Source of the DNA: Streptomyces sp. PsTaAH-137
GTDB taxonomy: Bacteria; Actinomycetota; Actinomycetes; Streptomycetales; Streptomycetaceae
Length of the DNA stretch: 64,000 nucleotides
Direction of reading: 5' to 3'
NCBI RefSeq assembly: GCF_003259365.1
Contig: NZ_QLLY01000001.1
Span: forward strand, 1 to 64,000
Shown here piece by piece: positions 1-8,944 of this stretch (its first letter is position 1; the number at the start of each line of letters is the position of its first letter). The notes beneath the pieces are model-generated. The model searched no databases, had not been told where the DNA came from, and saw nothing but the letters and a program-made list of their open reading frames with translations. A program made the translations under genes and the position numbers.

Positions 1-1559
1 AGGTCGGCGTGTTTCGTGCGCAGCATGGCCAGGGACTTGATGAGCACCTCGCGGGTCTCGGCGGGGTCGATGACGTCGTCGACCAGGCCGCGCTCGGCCG
101 CGTAGTACGGGTGCATCAGTTCGGCCTTGTACTCCTTGACCATCTTCTGGCGCATGGCCTCGGAGTCCTCGGCCTCGGCGATCTGGCGGCGGAAGATCAC
201 GTTGGCCGCGCCCTCGGCGCCCATGACCGCGATCTCGTTCGTCGGCCAGGCGTAGGTGAGGTCGGCGCCGATGGACTGGGAGTCCATGACGATGTAGGCA
301 CCTCCGTACGCCTTGCGGAGAATCAGCGAGATCCGCGGCACGGTGGCGTTGCAGTACGCGTACAGCAGCTTCGCGCCGTGCCGGATGATCCCGCCGTGCT
401 CCTGATCGACACCGGGAAGGAAGCCCGGGACGTCCAGCAACGTCACGAGCGGAATATTGAAAGCGTCGCACATCTGCACGAATCGGGCAGCTTTTTCGGA
501 TGCCTCGATGTCCAGGACGCCCGCCAGCGACTGCGGCTGGTTGGCGACGATGCCCACGACCTGGCCGTCGAGCCGGGCCAGGGCGCAGATGATGTTGCGC
601 GCCCAGCGCTCGTGGACCTCCAGGTAGTCGCCGTCGTCGACGAGCTCCTCGATGACCTTGGTCATGTCGTACGGGCGGTTGCCGTCCGCCGGGACCAGGT
701 CGAGCAGGACGTCCGAGCGGCGGTCGGCCGGGTCGTCGGAGTCGACGGTCGGCGGGTTCTCCCGGTTGTTCTGCGGGAGCAGCGAGATCAGGTAGCGGAC
801 CTCGGCGATGCAGGTCTCTTCGTCGTCGTAGGCGAAGTGGCAGACACCGGAGGTCTCGGCGTGGACGTCGGCGCCGCCGAGCCCGTTCTGCGTGATGTTC
901 TCGCCGGTGACGGCCTTGACGACGTCCGGGCCGGTGATGAACATCTGCGAGGTCTCGCGGACCATGAAGACGAAGTCGGTGAGGGCGGGGCTGTAGGCCG
1001 CGCCGCCCGCGCACGGGCCGAGCATCACGCTGATCTGCGGGATGACACCGGACGCCTTGGTGTTGCGCTGGAAGATGCCGCCGTACCCGGCGAGCGCCGA
1101 GACGCCCTCCTGGATGCGGGCGCCCGCGCCGTCGTTCAGCGAGACCAGCGGGGCACCCGCCGCGATCGCCATGTCCATGATCTTGTGGATCTTCGTGGCG
1201 TGGGCCTCGCCCAGGGCGCCGCCGAAGATCCGGAAGTCGTGCGCGTAGACGAAGACCGTGCGGCCCTCGACCGTGCCCCACCCGGTGATGACACCGTCGG
1301 TGTAGGGCTTCTTGGCCTCCAGGCCGAAGCCGACCGCGCGGTGCCGGCGCAGCTGCTCGACCTCGTTGAACGACCCCTCGTCGAGGAGCAGCTCGATGCG
1401 CTCGCGCGCGGTCAGCTTGCCCTTCGCGTGCTGGGCCTCGGTCGCCTTGTCGCTGGGACCGGCCAGGGCCTGTGCGCGGATCGCGTGCAGCTCGGCCGTG
1501 CGCCCGCGGGCGTCGGTGGGCCCGGTCGCGGCCATGGGCCGGTCGTCCAGGGTGGTCAT
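1..1559 (-). CDS. Acyl-CoA carboxylase beta subunit (carboxyltransferase), 3' end cut by window
   Basis: Carboxyltransferase subunit of a biotin-dependent acetyl/propionyl-CoA carboxylase (PccB/AccB family). It transfers CO2 from the biotin carrier to the acyl-CoA, so here it could supply malonyl-CoA to the polyketide synthase. About 519 residues are visible; the family is usually about 530, so only the last codons are missing. The family block KLTARERIELLLD lies at residues 48-60, followed by YTDGVITGWG and VYAHDF. ATG at 1559 has AGGAGG upstream and overlaps the TGA of the phosphopantetheinyl transferase (ATGA), so the two are translationally coupled. The biotin carboxylase subunit is not in view. 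A PPTase plus carboxylase subunit also occurs in the jadomycin cluster (JadM/JadN, from memory). A housekeeping role cannot be excluded. Confidence 0.9.
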   Translation of the reverse strand, partial: MTTLDDRPMAATGPTDARGRTAELHAIRAQALAGPSDKATEAQHAKGKLTARERIELLLDEGSFNEVEQLRRHRAVGFGLEAKKPYTDGVITGWGTVEGRTVFVYAHDFRIFGGALGEAHATKIHKIMDMAIAAGAPLVSLNDGAGARIQEGVSALAGYGGIFQRNTKASGVIPQISVMLGPCAGGAAYSPALTDFVFMVRETSQMFITGPDVVKAVTGENITQNGLGGADVHAETSGVCHFAYDDEETCIAEVRYLISLLPQNNRENPPTVDSDDPADRRSDVLLDLVPADGNRPYDMTKVIEELVDDGDYLEVHERWARNIICALARLDGQVVGIVANQPQSLAGVLDIEASEKAARFVQMCDAFNIPLVTLLDVPGFLPGVDQEHGGIIRHGAKLLYAYCNATVPRISLILRKAYGGAYIVMDSQSIGADLTYAWPTNEIAVMGAEGAANVIFRRQIAEAEDSEAMRQKMVKEYKAELMHPYYAAERGLVDDVIDPAETREVLIKSLAMLRTKHAD

Positions 1560-2383
1560 GGAGGTTCCTCCTCACGTGTGTCGCGTGCATCGAACACAAG
1601 GGCGTGTGCGGGGCCGGGGAAGACCGGCGTGAACCGCCGTCGGCTCGGGCCCGGCATGTCGCCGCCGAGCACCGCCTCGGGCGGGAGCCGGCGCACCACG
1701 GTCCTGGGGGCCGGTCCCCTGAAAGCCGCGGACGCCGCGTGGCGGGGTTCATGCGGCACGTCGAGAACGCTCCAGCCGTCCGGCCGGGGCGGCGCGTCCG
1801 GTCCGCCTTCGCCGAGGTACACCTCGGACGTCCAGCCGCCCACGCCGACGCCGGTTCCCTTCAAGAAGGCCTCTTTGCGGGCCCAGAGCCGGGCGAAGAA
1901 GAGCGGCTGTTCCCGCGCGTCCAGGGCCGCCAACTCCCGCTGCTCGTAGGGGTGCAGCGCCGAGCGGCAGAGATCGACCCGCTCCGGGCCCGGCACCCGC
2001 TCGACATCGACGCCCACCGGGGCGGTGGCCACGCCGATGAGCACCGCGCCCCGGCTGTGCGACAGCGAGAAGTGCGGGGCGCCCGGCCCGGCGCCGGTCA
2101 GCACCGGGCGGCCGTGCGGGCCGCCGCACCGGGGGCAGTCCGCACGGGCGAACGCCAGCTCCCTCGGCGGTGTCCGCAGGTACGCGCCCAGCAGTCGGCG
2201 CAGCGCGACGTGCGCGGCGACGTACAGCGCGCGGTCGGCGTGCCGCCGGAAGGCGTCCGCGCGGCGCCGCTCGCTCTCGTCGAGTTCGTCGAACGCGAGC
2301 GCCCCCTGCCGCGGCGGGGTCAACAACCACAGCTCCAACCCACCTTCACCGTAGTGAAGTTCACGGCTGGAGGGAGTGCTCAT
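1556..2383 (-). CDS. Sfp-type 4'-phosphopantetheinyl transferase
   Basis: Attaches the 4'-phosphopantetheine arm of CoA to the active serine of carrier proteins; the obvious local substrate is the type II ACP at 19438-19707. The protein is 275 residues. Visible signatures are FSLSHS (105-110), GVDVE (124-128) and WARKEAFLKGTG (167-178). The Mg-binding acidic residues and the KEA lysine are intact, and the length fits the Sfp group rather than the short AcpS group. ATG at 2383 overlaps the TGA of the upstream ketoreductase and its own TGA overlaps the carboxylase start, so all three are coupled. A four-cysteine-like CPRCGG patch (83-88) is seen in some streptomycete members. A dedicated PPTase inside a type II PKS cluster is unusual but precedented (JadM). 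Confidence 0.92.
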   Translation of the reverse strand: MSTPSSRELHYGEGGLELWLLTPPRQGALAFDELDESERRRADAFRRHADRALYVAAHVALRRLLGAYLRTPPRELAFARADCPRCGGPHGRPVLTGAGPGAPHFSLSHSRGAVLIGVATAPVGVDVERVPGPERVDLCRSALHPYEQRELAALDAREQPLFFARLWARKEAFLKGTGVGVGGWTSEVYLGEGGPDAPPRPDGWSVLDVPHEPRHAASAAFRGPAPRTVVRRLPPEAVLGGDMPGPSRRRFTPVFPGPAHALVFDARDTREEEPP

Positions 2384-3339
2384 GTGGCGCGGTGACGTAC
2401 GTCGTCCAGCAGGGCGGCCTGTCGAAGCGTGTCCGCGCGCGGGGCGGACCCGGCGCGGACGGCGGTGACGAACGCGCCGACGGTGGCCGCTACCTGATCG
2501 GCGGGCTCCAGCCGGATCTCCTCCGTACCGCCGCCCCGGTGCAGACCGATCGCGGGGACGAGGTCCGCCGGCGGGGTGAAGGCCCGGTCCACGGTGATCC
2601 GGCCCTCGCTTCCCCACAGTTCGTAGCGGGAGGCGTACGCGTGCTCCATGCCGAACGTGACGTGCGCGGTGACCCCGCCGGGCGTGGCCAGCAGCGCGGC
2701 ACCGGACGTCTCGACCTCCCGCCCGGCGCCTCGGGTGAGGCGGGCGCCGACCACGTCGAGATCGTGGCCGAGGAAGTGCAGGGCGGCCCGCAGTGGATAG
2801 AGGCCGACGTCCGATAGTGCGCCGCCGCCGAGTTCGGCGGAGTACCTGATGTCGTCGCCGGGGAACGGCGGAACGGCGAACTCAGCGCGCAGTAGGCGGA
2901 GTTCGCCGATCCGCCCGTCGGCGACGAGGCGCCGCACCGCCTCGTGCCGGGGATGGTGGACGAACATGACGTTCTCCATCAGGGCCACACCCCGCTTCGC
3001 CGCGAGGTCCAGAAGCCGCTCCGTGCTTTCCGGGTCCAGGGTCAGCGGTTTCTCGGCCAGGACGTGCTTGCCCGCGTTCAGCGCCGACTCCACCCACGGG
3101 GCGTGCAGCGCGGCCGGCAACGGCACGTACACGGCCTCGATGTCGTCGGCGCCGAGCAGTTCCGCGTACCCCTCGACGGGACGGCAGCCGAAGCGGTCGG
3201 CGACCTGTTCGGCCCGGGCCCGGTCGCGGCTGGCGACCGCGGCGAGCGCCAGATCCGGGGACGCGGCGAACGCGGGCAGCATCCGCCGCACCGCGATGTC
3301 CGCGCAGCCGAGCACCCCGATCCGCACCGGCCCGCTCAT
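2380..3339 (-). CDS. NDP-hexose 3-ketoreductase (UrdT/LanT-like, Gfo/Idh/MocA family)
   Basis: NADPH-dependent reductase that sets the C-3 hydroxyl after 2,3-dehydration during 2,6-dideoxysugar synthesis. It has 319 residues, with the nucleotide-binding start GVLGCADIA (8-16) and the family EKP motif with its lysine (96-98, in AEKPLTL). The C-terminal half is the Gfo/Idh/MocA substrate domain. ATG at 3339 overlaps the TGA of the 2,3-dehydratase and the gene ends in an ATGA overlap with the PPTase. Direct adjacency to a 2,3-dehydratase is typical of olivose-type pathways (UrdS-UrdT, LanS-LanT). The specific stereochemistry at C-3 is inferred from that context. Confidence 0.88.
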   Translation of the reverse strand: MSGPVRIGVLGCADIAVRRMLPAFAASPDLALAAVASRDRARAEQVADRFGCRPVEGYAELLGADDIEAVYVPLPAALHAPWVESALNAGKHVLAEKPLTLDPESTERLLDLAAKRGVALMENVMFVHHPRHEAVRRLVADGRIGELRLLRAEFAVPPFPGDDIRYSAELGGGALSDVGLYPLRAALHFLGHDLDVVGARLTRGAGREVETSGAALLATPGGVTAHVTFGMEHAYASRYELWGSEGRITVDRAFTPPADLVPAIGLHRGGGTEEIRLEPADQVAATVGAFVTAVRAGSAPRADTLRQAALLDDVRHRAT

Positions 3340-4736
3340 CGGAGGGCCGCCGTGGTGGCGTTGAGGCAGGCCAGCAGAGTGCGGGCCTGCACGTTGAGGT
3401 AGTGGCCGTGGCGCACCAGCCAGGTGAGCTGGTCCGGCGTCACCCAGGCGTACCCGGCAGGCGGGTCGTCCGGGACGTCGAGGCCGGAGGCGTCGACGAG
3501 CAGATACCGGCTCTCGGCGTTGAGGAACCGGCCGCCCTCCTCCGAGTGCACGGCCTCGTACCGGACGCTGTCCGCCGGCGCCGCGAGCACGGTGTCGAGG
3601 AACGGCGGGCGCCGGTCGGCGGGCAGGTGGGCGTAGTTCCCGGGCGTGTACTGGACCGTGGGGCCCAGCTCGACCGTGTCCAGGAAGCCGCCCTCGACCC
3701 GGGCGTGCACCAGGACATGGGGGACCCCGTCGAAGGTGCGGGTCAGGAACGCGGCGACGCCCAGGCCCACCGGCTCGAACAGCGGCTGGGTCCAGCCGGT
3801 GACCTCGCGGTTGCCTGCCTGCACGGCGACCGCGACCACCTTGAAGTACCGCCCCTCCTCGTGCTCGACGGTCATCTCGTCGCGCCGCCAGCCGGGAAGC
3901 CCGGCCAGCGGTACGCGCTCGGCGCGCACATCGTGCCGGGAGCGCTCGGCGGTGAACCAGGACAGCAGCTCGGCGTCGGACAGCAGGGCGCCGGGCGCCC
4001 GCTCCGGGACGGGCAGGCAGGACAGGACCGTACGCGCGTCCATGTTGACGACATTGTCGCGGTGCAGGAGTTCCGCTATCTGCCCGAGGGTGAGCCAGCA
4101 GAAGTCGTCGAGGAGCGGTACCTCGTCGTCCGTCAGCACGATCATGTTCCGGTTGGACTTGTGGAAGAACCACGAACCGTGCTCGGACTGCAGGACGTCC
4201 GCGACGACCCGGCCGCGGCCCGGCCCGACGAAGTGCTCCAGGTACTTCACGTCCGCGCCCTTGTGGACCTTGGTGTAGTTGCTGCGGGTGGCCTGCACGG
4301 TCGGGGACAGCTGGAGCAGGTTCGGGTTGCCCGGCTCCATCTTCGCCTGCATCAGGAAGTGCAGGACCCCGTCGAACTCCTTGCCGAGAATACCGAGGAT
4401 GCCAACCTCGGGCTGCTTGATGACGGGCTGGTGCCATGCGGCGTACGGGCCGTCGCCGAACGGAGCGCCCCGCTCGGTGACGTGCAGGCCCTCGATCGTG
4501 AAGAAGCGGCCGCTGCGGTGTTCGAGGTTGCCGGTGGTCCCGTGGAACGACCAGCCGTTCAGTTCGGCGAAGGGGATCCGGTCCACGCGGAAGGTGTTGG
4601 CTCGGCCCCGCTCGGCGAGCCAGTCCGCGAAGCCGGCGGTCGTCAGATGGACGCCCCGGGTGGTGGCGGCCGACAGTGCGAGCCGGTCCGCCAGCAGCTT
4701 CACGTCTTCGCGCGGCTGAAGGGTGAGTGGCGGCAT
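3336..4736 (-). CDS. NDP-hexose 2,3-dehydratase (UrdS/LanS-like)
   Basis: Removes the C-2 hydroxyl of NDP-4-keto-6-deoxyglucose, the first step to 2,6-dideoxysugars. It has 466 residues made of two similar halves (roughly 20-230 and 260-460), the duplicated architecture of this family. Repeated segments such as QATRSNYTKVHKG in the first half and QYTPGNYAHLPA in the second make the duplication visible. ATG at 4736 follows CAGGGAG at suitable spacing. The TGA overlaps the ATG of the 3-ketoreductase that must reduce its unstable diketo product, which makes coupled translation functionally sensible. The gap to the upstream ketoreductase is 86 bases. Confidence 0.92.
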   Translation of the reverse strand: MPPLTLQPREDVKLLADRLALSAATTRGVHLTTAGFADWLAERGRANTFRVDRIPFAELNGWSFHGTTGNLEHRSGRFFTIEGLHVTERGAPFGDGPYAAWHQPVIKQPEVGILGILGKEFDGVLHFLMQAKMEPGNPNLLQLSPTVQATRSNYTKVHKGADVKYLEHFVGPGRGRVVADVLQSEHGSWFFHKSNRNMIVLTDDEVPLLDDFCWLTLGQIAELLHRDNVVNMDARTVLSCLPVPERAPGALLSDAELLSWFTAERSRHDVRAERVPLAGLPGWRRDEMTVEHEEGRYFKVVAVAVQAGNREVTGWTQPLFEPVGLGVAAFLTRTFDGVPHVLVHARVEGGFLDTVELGPTVQYTPGNYAHLPADRRPPFLDTVLAAPADSVRYEAVHSEEGGRFLNAESRYLLVDASGLDVPDDPPAGYAWVTPDQLTWLVRHGHYLNVQARTLLACLNATTAALR

Positions 4737-4822
4737 CGGAGAACTCCCTGTGTTCGACGGGGTGATGGATGAGACCTGCCTGATGTCGTGACCTGCGGCT
4801 GCCGGCCCCGGCGACGTCCCCG

Positions 4823-5569
4823 TCACACGTGGAGGGACGCGGTGAAGGCGCCGAGGACCCGCCGGTGGTAGTCGGGCCCGAAGCCCATCCGCGCGACCTG
4901 GGGAACCAGGGCGCGCAGCTTCTCGGTGGAGATGACGTGCTGGCGGACGCCCGTGTCGTGGAACTCCCTGCGCGCACCGAGCCCCAGGTCCCGCGCGAGA
5001 TGGTCGACGATGTCCTCCACCGGCACCGCGAAGCCCGACGCCACGTTGACCGTCTCGGCGCGCAGGTCCGCGGCGAGGAGGCGGTCGACGACGGTGACGA
5101 CGTCGCCCACGTCGATCAGGTCGCGGGCCGCGCCCCGGTGCACGCGGACCACGCCCTCGCGCAACTGCCGCACCAGCGTGGGCAGCAACTGGTGTTCGGG
5201 CTGGTCGGGGCCGACCAGATGCCCCAGCCGGAGGATGACATGGTCGGCCCCGGTGCCGCGCAGCAGTTCCTCCAGGGCGAGTTTGTGCGCGCCGTAGGGG
5301 GTGCAGGGCGTCACCGGGACGTCCTCCCTGCCGGGCCCCTCGGCGAGCCCGTACATGCCGGTCGCCGCGGTGGAGAAGAACAGCAGCCGCCGCCCCTCGT
5401 CCGCGCACCGCTTGGCGACCTCGCCCACGAGTCGGGCCTCGCGGTCGAAGTCGGCGTCCGAAGTGCCGCTCGCCCAGGACACCCCCGCCGCCAGGGCCAC
5501 GGTGTCCGGATGCCGGTCGGCCAGCGGGCGTAGGTTCCGCGCCAGGAAACCGGTTCCCACGATGTCCAT
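4823..5569 (-). CDS. NDP-hexose 4-ketoreductase, short form (UrdR/LanR-like)
   Basis: A 248-residue NAD(P)-dependent epimerase/dehydratase-like protein, shorter than RmlD. It begins with a Rossmann turn GTGFLARN (6-13), keeps FFSTAATGMYG (serine-threonine region) and has YGAHK, the YxxxK catalytic pair. The size and the GFLARN start match my memory of UrdR/LanR, which reduce the C-4 keto group to give NDP-D-olivose. ATG at 5569 is the only good start. Forty-two bases separate it from the 3,4-dehydratase upstream and 86 from the 2,3-dehydratase downstream. Which sugar it serves (olivose or rhodinose branch) is inferred from pathway logic only. Confidence 0.8.
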   Translation of the reverse strand: MDIVGTGFLARNLRPLADRHPDTVALAAGVSWASGTSDADFDREARLVGEVAKRCADEGRRLLFFSTAATGMYGLAEGPGREDVPVTPCTPYGAHKLALEELLRGTGADHVILRLGHLVGPDQPEHQLLPTLVRQLREGVVRVHRGAARDLIDVGDVVTVVDRLLAADLRAETVNVASGFAVPVEDIVDHLARDLGLGARREFHDTGVRQHVISTEKLRALVPQVARMGFGPDYHRRVLGAFTASLHV

Positions 5570-5611
5570 ATGTCGATGTCCTGATCTGTGGAGGGTAGGG
5601 GGCCGTTCAGC

Positions 5612-6916
5612 TCAGCCGCGCGCGGCCACGAACTCCTTGATCGAGGCGGTGACGTAGTCGAGCATCTCGTCGGTGAGCGCCGGATAGACCCCGATCCAGA
5701 AGGTGTGCTCGGTGATGAGGTCGCTGTTGGTCAGCTCGCCCACGATCCGGTGCGGCTGGTCGATGTAGGCCGGGTGGCGGGTCAGGTTGCCCGCGAAGAG
5801 CCGGCGGGTGCCGATCTTGCGCTCCTCCAGGAAGTCCACCAGCTCGGCGCGGCGGAACGGCGCCTCGGGGTCCACGGTGATCACGAAGCCGAACCAGCTC
5901 GGCTCGGAGCGCGGGGTGGGCTCGGGCAGCAGCAGGCCCGGAACCCCGTCCAGACCCTCCCGCAGCCGCCGCCAGTTGCGCTGCCGGGCCTCGATGAAGG
6001 AGTCCAGCTTGGCCAGCTGGGTCAGGCCGAGCGCGGCCTGGATGTCGGTCGCCTTCAGGTTGTAACCGACGTGCGAGAAGATGTACTTGTGGTCGTAGCC
6101 GGCGGGCAGCTTGCCCAACTGGTACTTGAACCGCTTCAGGCACCGGTCGTTCTCGCCCGGCTCGCACCAGCAGTCCCGGCCCCAGTCACGCAGCGACTCC
6201 ACGACCCGGGCCAGGGCCAGGTTGGACGTCAGGACGCAGCCGCCCTCGCCCATGGTGAGGTGGTGGGCCGGATAGAAGCTGACGGTCGTCATGTCCCCGA
6301 ACGTGCCTGTGAGCTTCCCGTCGTACAGCGAGCCGACCGCATCGCAGTTGTCCTCGATGAGGAACAGGTCGTGCTGCTCGGCGAGTTGGGCGATCTCGGT
6401 GACCTCGAAGGGGTTGCCGAGCGCGTGGGCGATGATGATGGCCCGCGTCTTCGGGCCGATCGCCGCCGCGACCCGGTCGGCGGTCGCGTTGTACGTGGTG
6501 AGGTCCACGTCCACGAACACCGGTACCAGGCCGTTCTGCAGGATCGGGTTGACGGTGGTCGGAAAGCCCGCCGCGACGGTGATGATCTCGTCGCCCGGCT
6601 TCAGCCGCCGGTCCTCCAGGGTGTGCGAGGTGAGGGCCGACACCGCCAGCAGGTTGGCCGACGACCCGGAGTTCGTGAGGTGTGCCTTGCGGCGCTTGAG
6701 GCGCCGGGCGAAGGCCGACTCGAACTTGCGCGAGCTGGTCCCGGCGGCGATGCGCATCTCCAGCGCCGCCTCCACCAGCGCCGCCCGGTCGTTCTCGTCC
6801 AGGACGGCACCGGACGGCCAGATCTCCGTCGTACCGGGCACGAACTCGCGGGCGGGGGAGACCTCCCCGTGGTACGCGCGGACGCCTTCGAGGACCAGGT
6901 CCTTGCGGTCGCTCAT
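5612..6916 (-). CDS. NDP-4-keto-6-deoxyhexose 3,4-dehydratase (UrdQ/LanQ-like, PLP plus Fe-S)
   Basis: Removes the C-3 hydroxyl, giving 3-deoxy (2,3,6-trideoxy) sugars such as rhodinose. It has 434 residues with an aminotransferase (DegT/DnrJ/EryC1) fold. The usual PLP lysine is replaced by histidine in SFYPAHHLTMGEGG (H218/H219), the hallmark of E1/SpnQ/ColD-type dehydrases. Four cysteines at 191, 249, 251 and 259 (CWCEPGENDRC) match the E1 iron-sulfur ligand spacing, so this is the Fe-S type needing an electron donor, unlike ColD. No partner ferredoxin reductase is seen in the cluster. ATG at 6916 overlaps the TGA of the upstream ketoreductase. Confidence 0.93.
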   Translation of the reverse strand: MSDRKDLVLEGVRAYHGEVSPAREFVPGTTEIWPSGAVLDENDRAALVEAALEMRIAAGTSSRKFESAFARRLKRRKAHLTNSGSSANLLAVSALTSHTLEDRRLKPGDEIITVAAGFPTTVNPILQNGLVPVFVDVDLTTYNATADRVAAAIGPKTRAIIIAHALGNPFEVTEIAQLAEQHDLFLIEDNCDAVGSLYDGKLTGTFGDMTTVSFYPAHHLTMGEGGCVLTSNLALARVVESLRDWGRDCWCEPGENDRCLKRFKYQLGKLPAGYDHKYIFSHVGYNLKATDIQAALGLTQLAKLDSFIEARQRNWRRLREGLDGVPGLLLPEPTPRSEPSWFGFVITVDPEAPFRRAELVDFLEERKIGTRRLFAGNLTRHPAYIDQPHRIVGELTNSDLITEHTFWIGVYPALTDEMLDYVTASIKEFVAARG

Positions 6917-7983
6917 GATCGTTTCCTTTCTTCGGCCGGTGCGTCGGCCGTGATCCCGAGTGGGGTGGCGGGCAGCGGGTGTTCCGGCGGCAGTACGGAG
7001 GCGAGCAGCTCGTGCAGGGAGTCGTCGAGGCTGCGGAGCGGGCGCCAGCCGAGCAGGCGCCGCGCGCGGGAGACGTCCAGGCACTGCCGTGCGACGTCGG
7101 TGCGTGAGCCCGGCTGCTCGACGGCCTCGGTCACGGGCAGGTCGAGGCCGCTGAGCGCGATCATCCGGTGGATCAGCCCGCGCATGGGTACGGCGGTGCC
7201 GCGGCCCACGTTGATCACCTGTCCGGCGACGTCCGCCTCCGGCGCGGTGATCGCGGCCAGCACCGCCGCGGTGGCGTCGCGGGCGTCCACCAGGTCGCGG
7301 GCCGCGCGCAATGCTGGAAGCCGCAGTTCGGCGGCCTTCTCGCCGTGCGCGTCGGCACGGGCGGCCGCGCCCAGGTGCGCCGCGACCCGGCCGAAGAGAC
7401 TGCCTTCGGGGACCCCGGCGCCGATCACGTTGGCGAGCCGCAGCACCACGCCGTCCACCCCCTGCTCCCGGGCGCGCAGGACGGCCCGCGTGCCCTGGAG
7501 CTTGGTGCGGCCGTACGCGGTGACCGGCGCGGGCTCGTGGTCCTCGCCCGTGGCGGCATCCGGGGCGCCCGCCCCGTACTCGTGGACGGTGCCGAGCTGG
7601 ACCAGGCGTACCGGCGGACCGGGCAGCGCCGCGAGCGCGGTGAGGACCCGCTCGACCAGTTCGGCGTTGCCCGCGGCCATCTGCGCCTCGTCGGCCTGCC
7701 AGGCACGGCCGGCCGCGTTGACCACGACGTCGGCCCCGGCCGCCGTGAGGACCGCCGCGATCTCCCGCGGCGACGCCGTCACCAGATCCAGGGCGACGGC
7801 CGACACGCCTGGGGCGACGGCCGACGCGGAGAACGCCGACGCGCCGCGGGAGACCAGGTGCACCCGGGCGCCTTCGGCGGCGCACGCCGCGCCGACGCGG
7901 CGGCCGAGGAAACCGGTGCCGCCGAGGACCACGACCGACAGCCCGGCCATGGGCCGGGGCTCAGAGCGCACGGGTCGTTCCAT
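6913..7983 (-). CDS. NDP-hexose 4-ketoreductase, extended SDR (UrdZ3/LanZ3-like)
   Basis: A 356-residue NAD-dependent epimerase/dehydratase family protein. It has GGTGFLG at 21-27, a TVHEYG serine/threonine segment and the YxxxK pair Y157-K161. It is probably the second 4-ketoreductase, acting on the L-sugar (rhodinose) branch after 3,5-epimerisation. ATG at 7983 has GGAAGG nine bases upstream and overlaps the end of rmlB by 23 bases; the alternative ATG at 7950 would shorten the protein by 11 residues but has a poorer ribosome site. The gene ends in an ATGA overlap with the 3,4-dehydratase. A dehydratase or epimerase role cannot be excluded from sequence alone. Confidence 0.78.
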   Translation of the reverse strand: MERPVRSEPRPMAGLSVVVLGGTGFLGRRVGAACAAEGARVHLVSRGASAFSASAVAPGVSAVALDLVTASPREIAAVLTAAGADVVVNAAGRAWQADEAQMAAGNAELVERVLTALAALPGPPVRLVQLGTVHEYGAGAPDAATGEDHEPAPVTAYGRTKLQGTRAVLRAREQGVDGVVLRLANVIGAGVPEGSLFGRVAAHLGAAARADAHGEKAAELRLPALRAARDLVDARDATAAVLAAITAPEADVAGQVINVGRGTAVPMRGLIHRMIALSGLDLPVTEAVEQPGSRTDVARQCLDVSRARRLLGWRPLRSLDDSLHELLASVLPPEHPLPATPLGITADAPAEERKRS

Positions 7984-8944
7984 GCTTGACGGCCTTCCAC
8001 CGGTCGGGGTTGTCCCGGTACCAGGCGACCGTGTCGGCCAGGCCCTTCTCGAATCCGGTCAGCGGCTCGTAGCCGAGCTCCTCCCGGATCTTCGACTCGT
8101 CGATCGAGTAACGCAGGTCGTGCGCCTTGCGGTCGGCGACGCGGCGGATCATCTCCTCGCCGGCCCCGGTCAGTTCCAGCAGCCGCTCGGTCAGGGCGAG
8201 GTTGCTGTACTCGTTGCCGCCGCCGATGTTGTAGATCTCACCGGCCCGGCCCCCGTTGAGTACCAGGTGGATGCCTCGGCAGTGGTCGTCGACGTGCAGC
8301 CACTCGCGGACGTTGCGGCCGTCGCCGTACAGCGGGACCGGGCGGCCCTCCAGCAGGTTCGTGACGAACAGCGGGATGACCTTCTCGGGGTGCTGGTAGG
8401 GCCCGTAGTTGTTGGAGCAGCGGGTGATCGAGAGGTCCACGCCGTGGGTGCGCCAGTAGGCCCGCGCGACCAGGTCCGAGCTGGCCTTCGAGGCGGCGTA
8501 GGGGGAGTTGGGCAGCAGCGGCCACTTCTCCGTCCAGGAACCCTCCTCGATCGAGCCGTACACCTCGTCCGTCGAGACGTGCACGACCCGCTCGATGTCG
8601 CTCTCCAGCACCGCGTCGAGCAGCGTCTGGGTGCCCAGGACGTTCGTACGGAAGAACTCGCCGGCGCCCTCCAGGGAGCGGTCGACGTGCGACTCGGCCG
8701 CGAAGTGGACCACGGCGTCGTGGCCGGGCACCAGTTCACGCAGCAGGTCGCGGTCGCACACGTCCCCTCGCACGAACACCAGCCGCTCGTGCGAGGCGGG
8801 CAGGTTCTCCCGGTTGCCCGCGTAGGTCAGCTTGTCCAGGGCGGTGACCTGGGCGCCCTCCCAGCCGCTGTACTTGTCGGCCAGCAGACCGCGTACGAAG
8901 TGCGAACCGATGAAGCCGGCCGCTCCGGTGACCAGGATCCTCAT
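7961..8944 (-). CDS. rmlB: dTDP-glucose 4,6-dehydratase
   Basis: Converts dTDP-glucose to dTDP-4-keto-6-deoxyglucose, the branch point for all sugars in this cluster. It has 327 residues, with GAAGFIG (7-13), the catalytic STDEVYG (124-130, with the T-D-E triad) and YAASK (Y149, K153). It is about the usual length for the secondary-metabolite enzymes (UrdH, LanH, DesIV type). ATG at 8944 overlaps the rmlA TGA (ATGA), so RmlA and RmlB are made together. Confidence 0.96.
   Translation of the reverse strand: MRILVTGAAGFIGSHFVRGLLADKYSGWEGAQVTALDKLTYAGNRENLPASHERLVFVRGDVCDRDLLRELVPGHDAVVHFAAESHVDRSLEGAGEFFRTNVLGTQTLLDAVLESDIERVVHVSTDEVYGSIEEGSWTEKWPLLPNSPYAASKASSDLVARAYWRTHGVDLSITRCSNNYGPYQHPEKVIPLFVTNLLEGRPVPLYGDGRNVREWLHVDDHCRGIHLVLNGGRAGEIYNIGGGNEYSNLALTERLLELTGAGEEMIRRVADRKAHDLRYSIDESKIREELGYEPLTGFEKGLADTVAWYRDNPDRWKAVKHGTTRAL

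Noticed and set aside
2380..4977. Minus-strand open frame that runs through the 3-ketoreductase and part of the 2,3-dehydratase
   Set aside because: Only the C-terminal 319 residues match a family; the rest is an out-of-frame reading of the dehydratase, so it is not a fusion protein.
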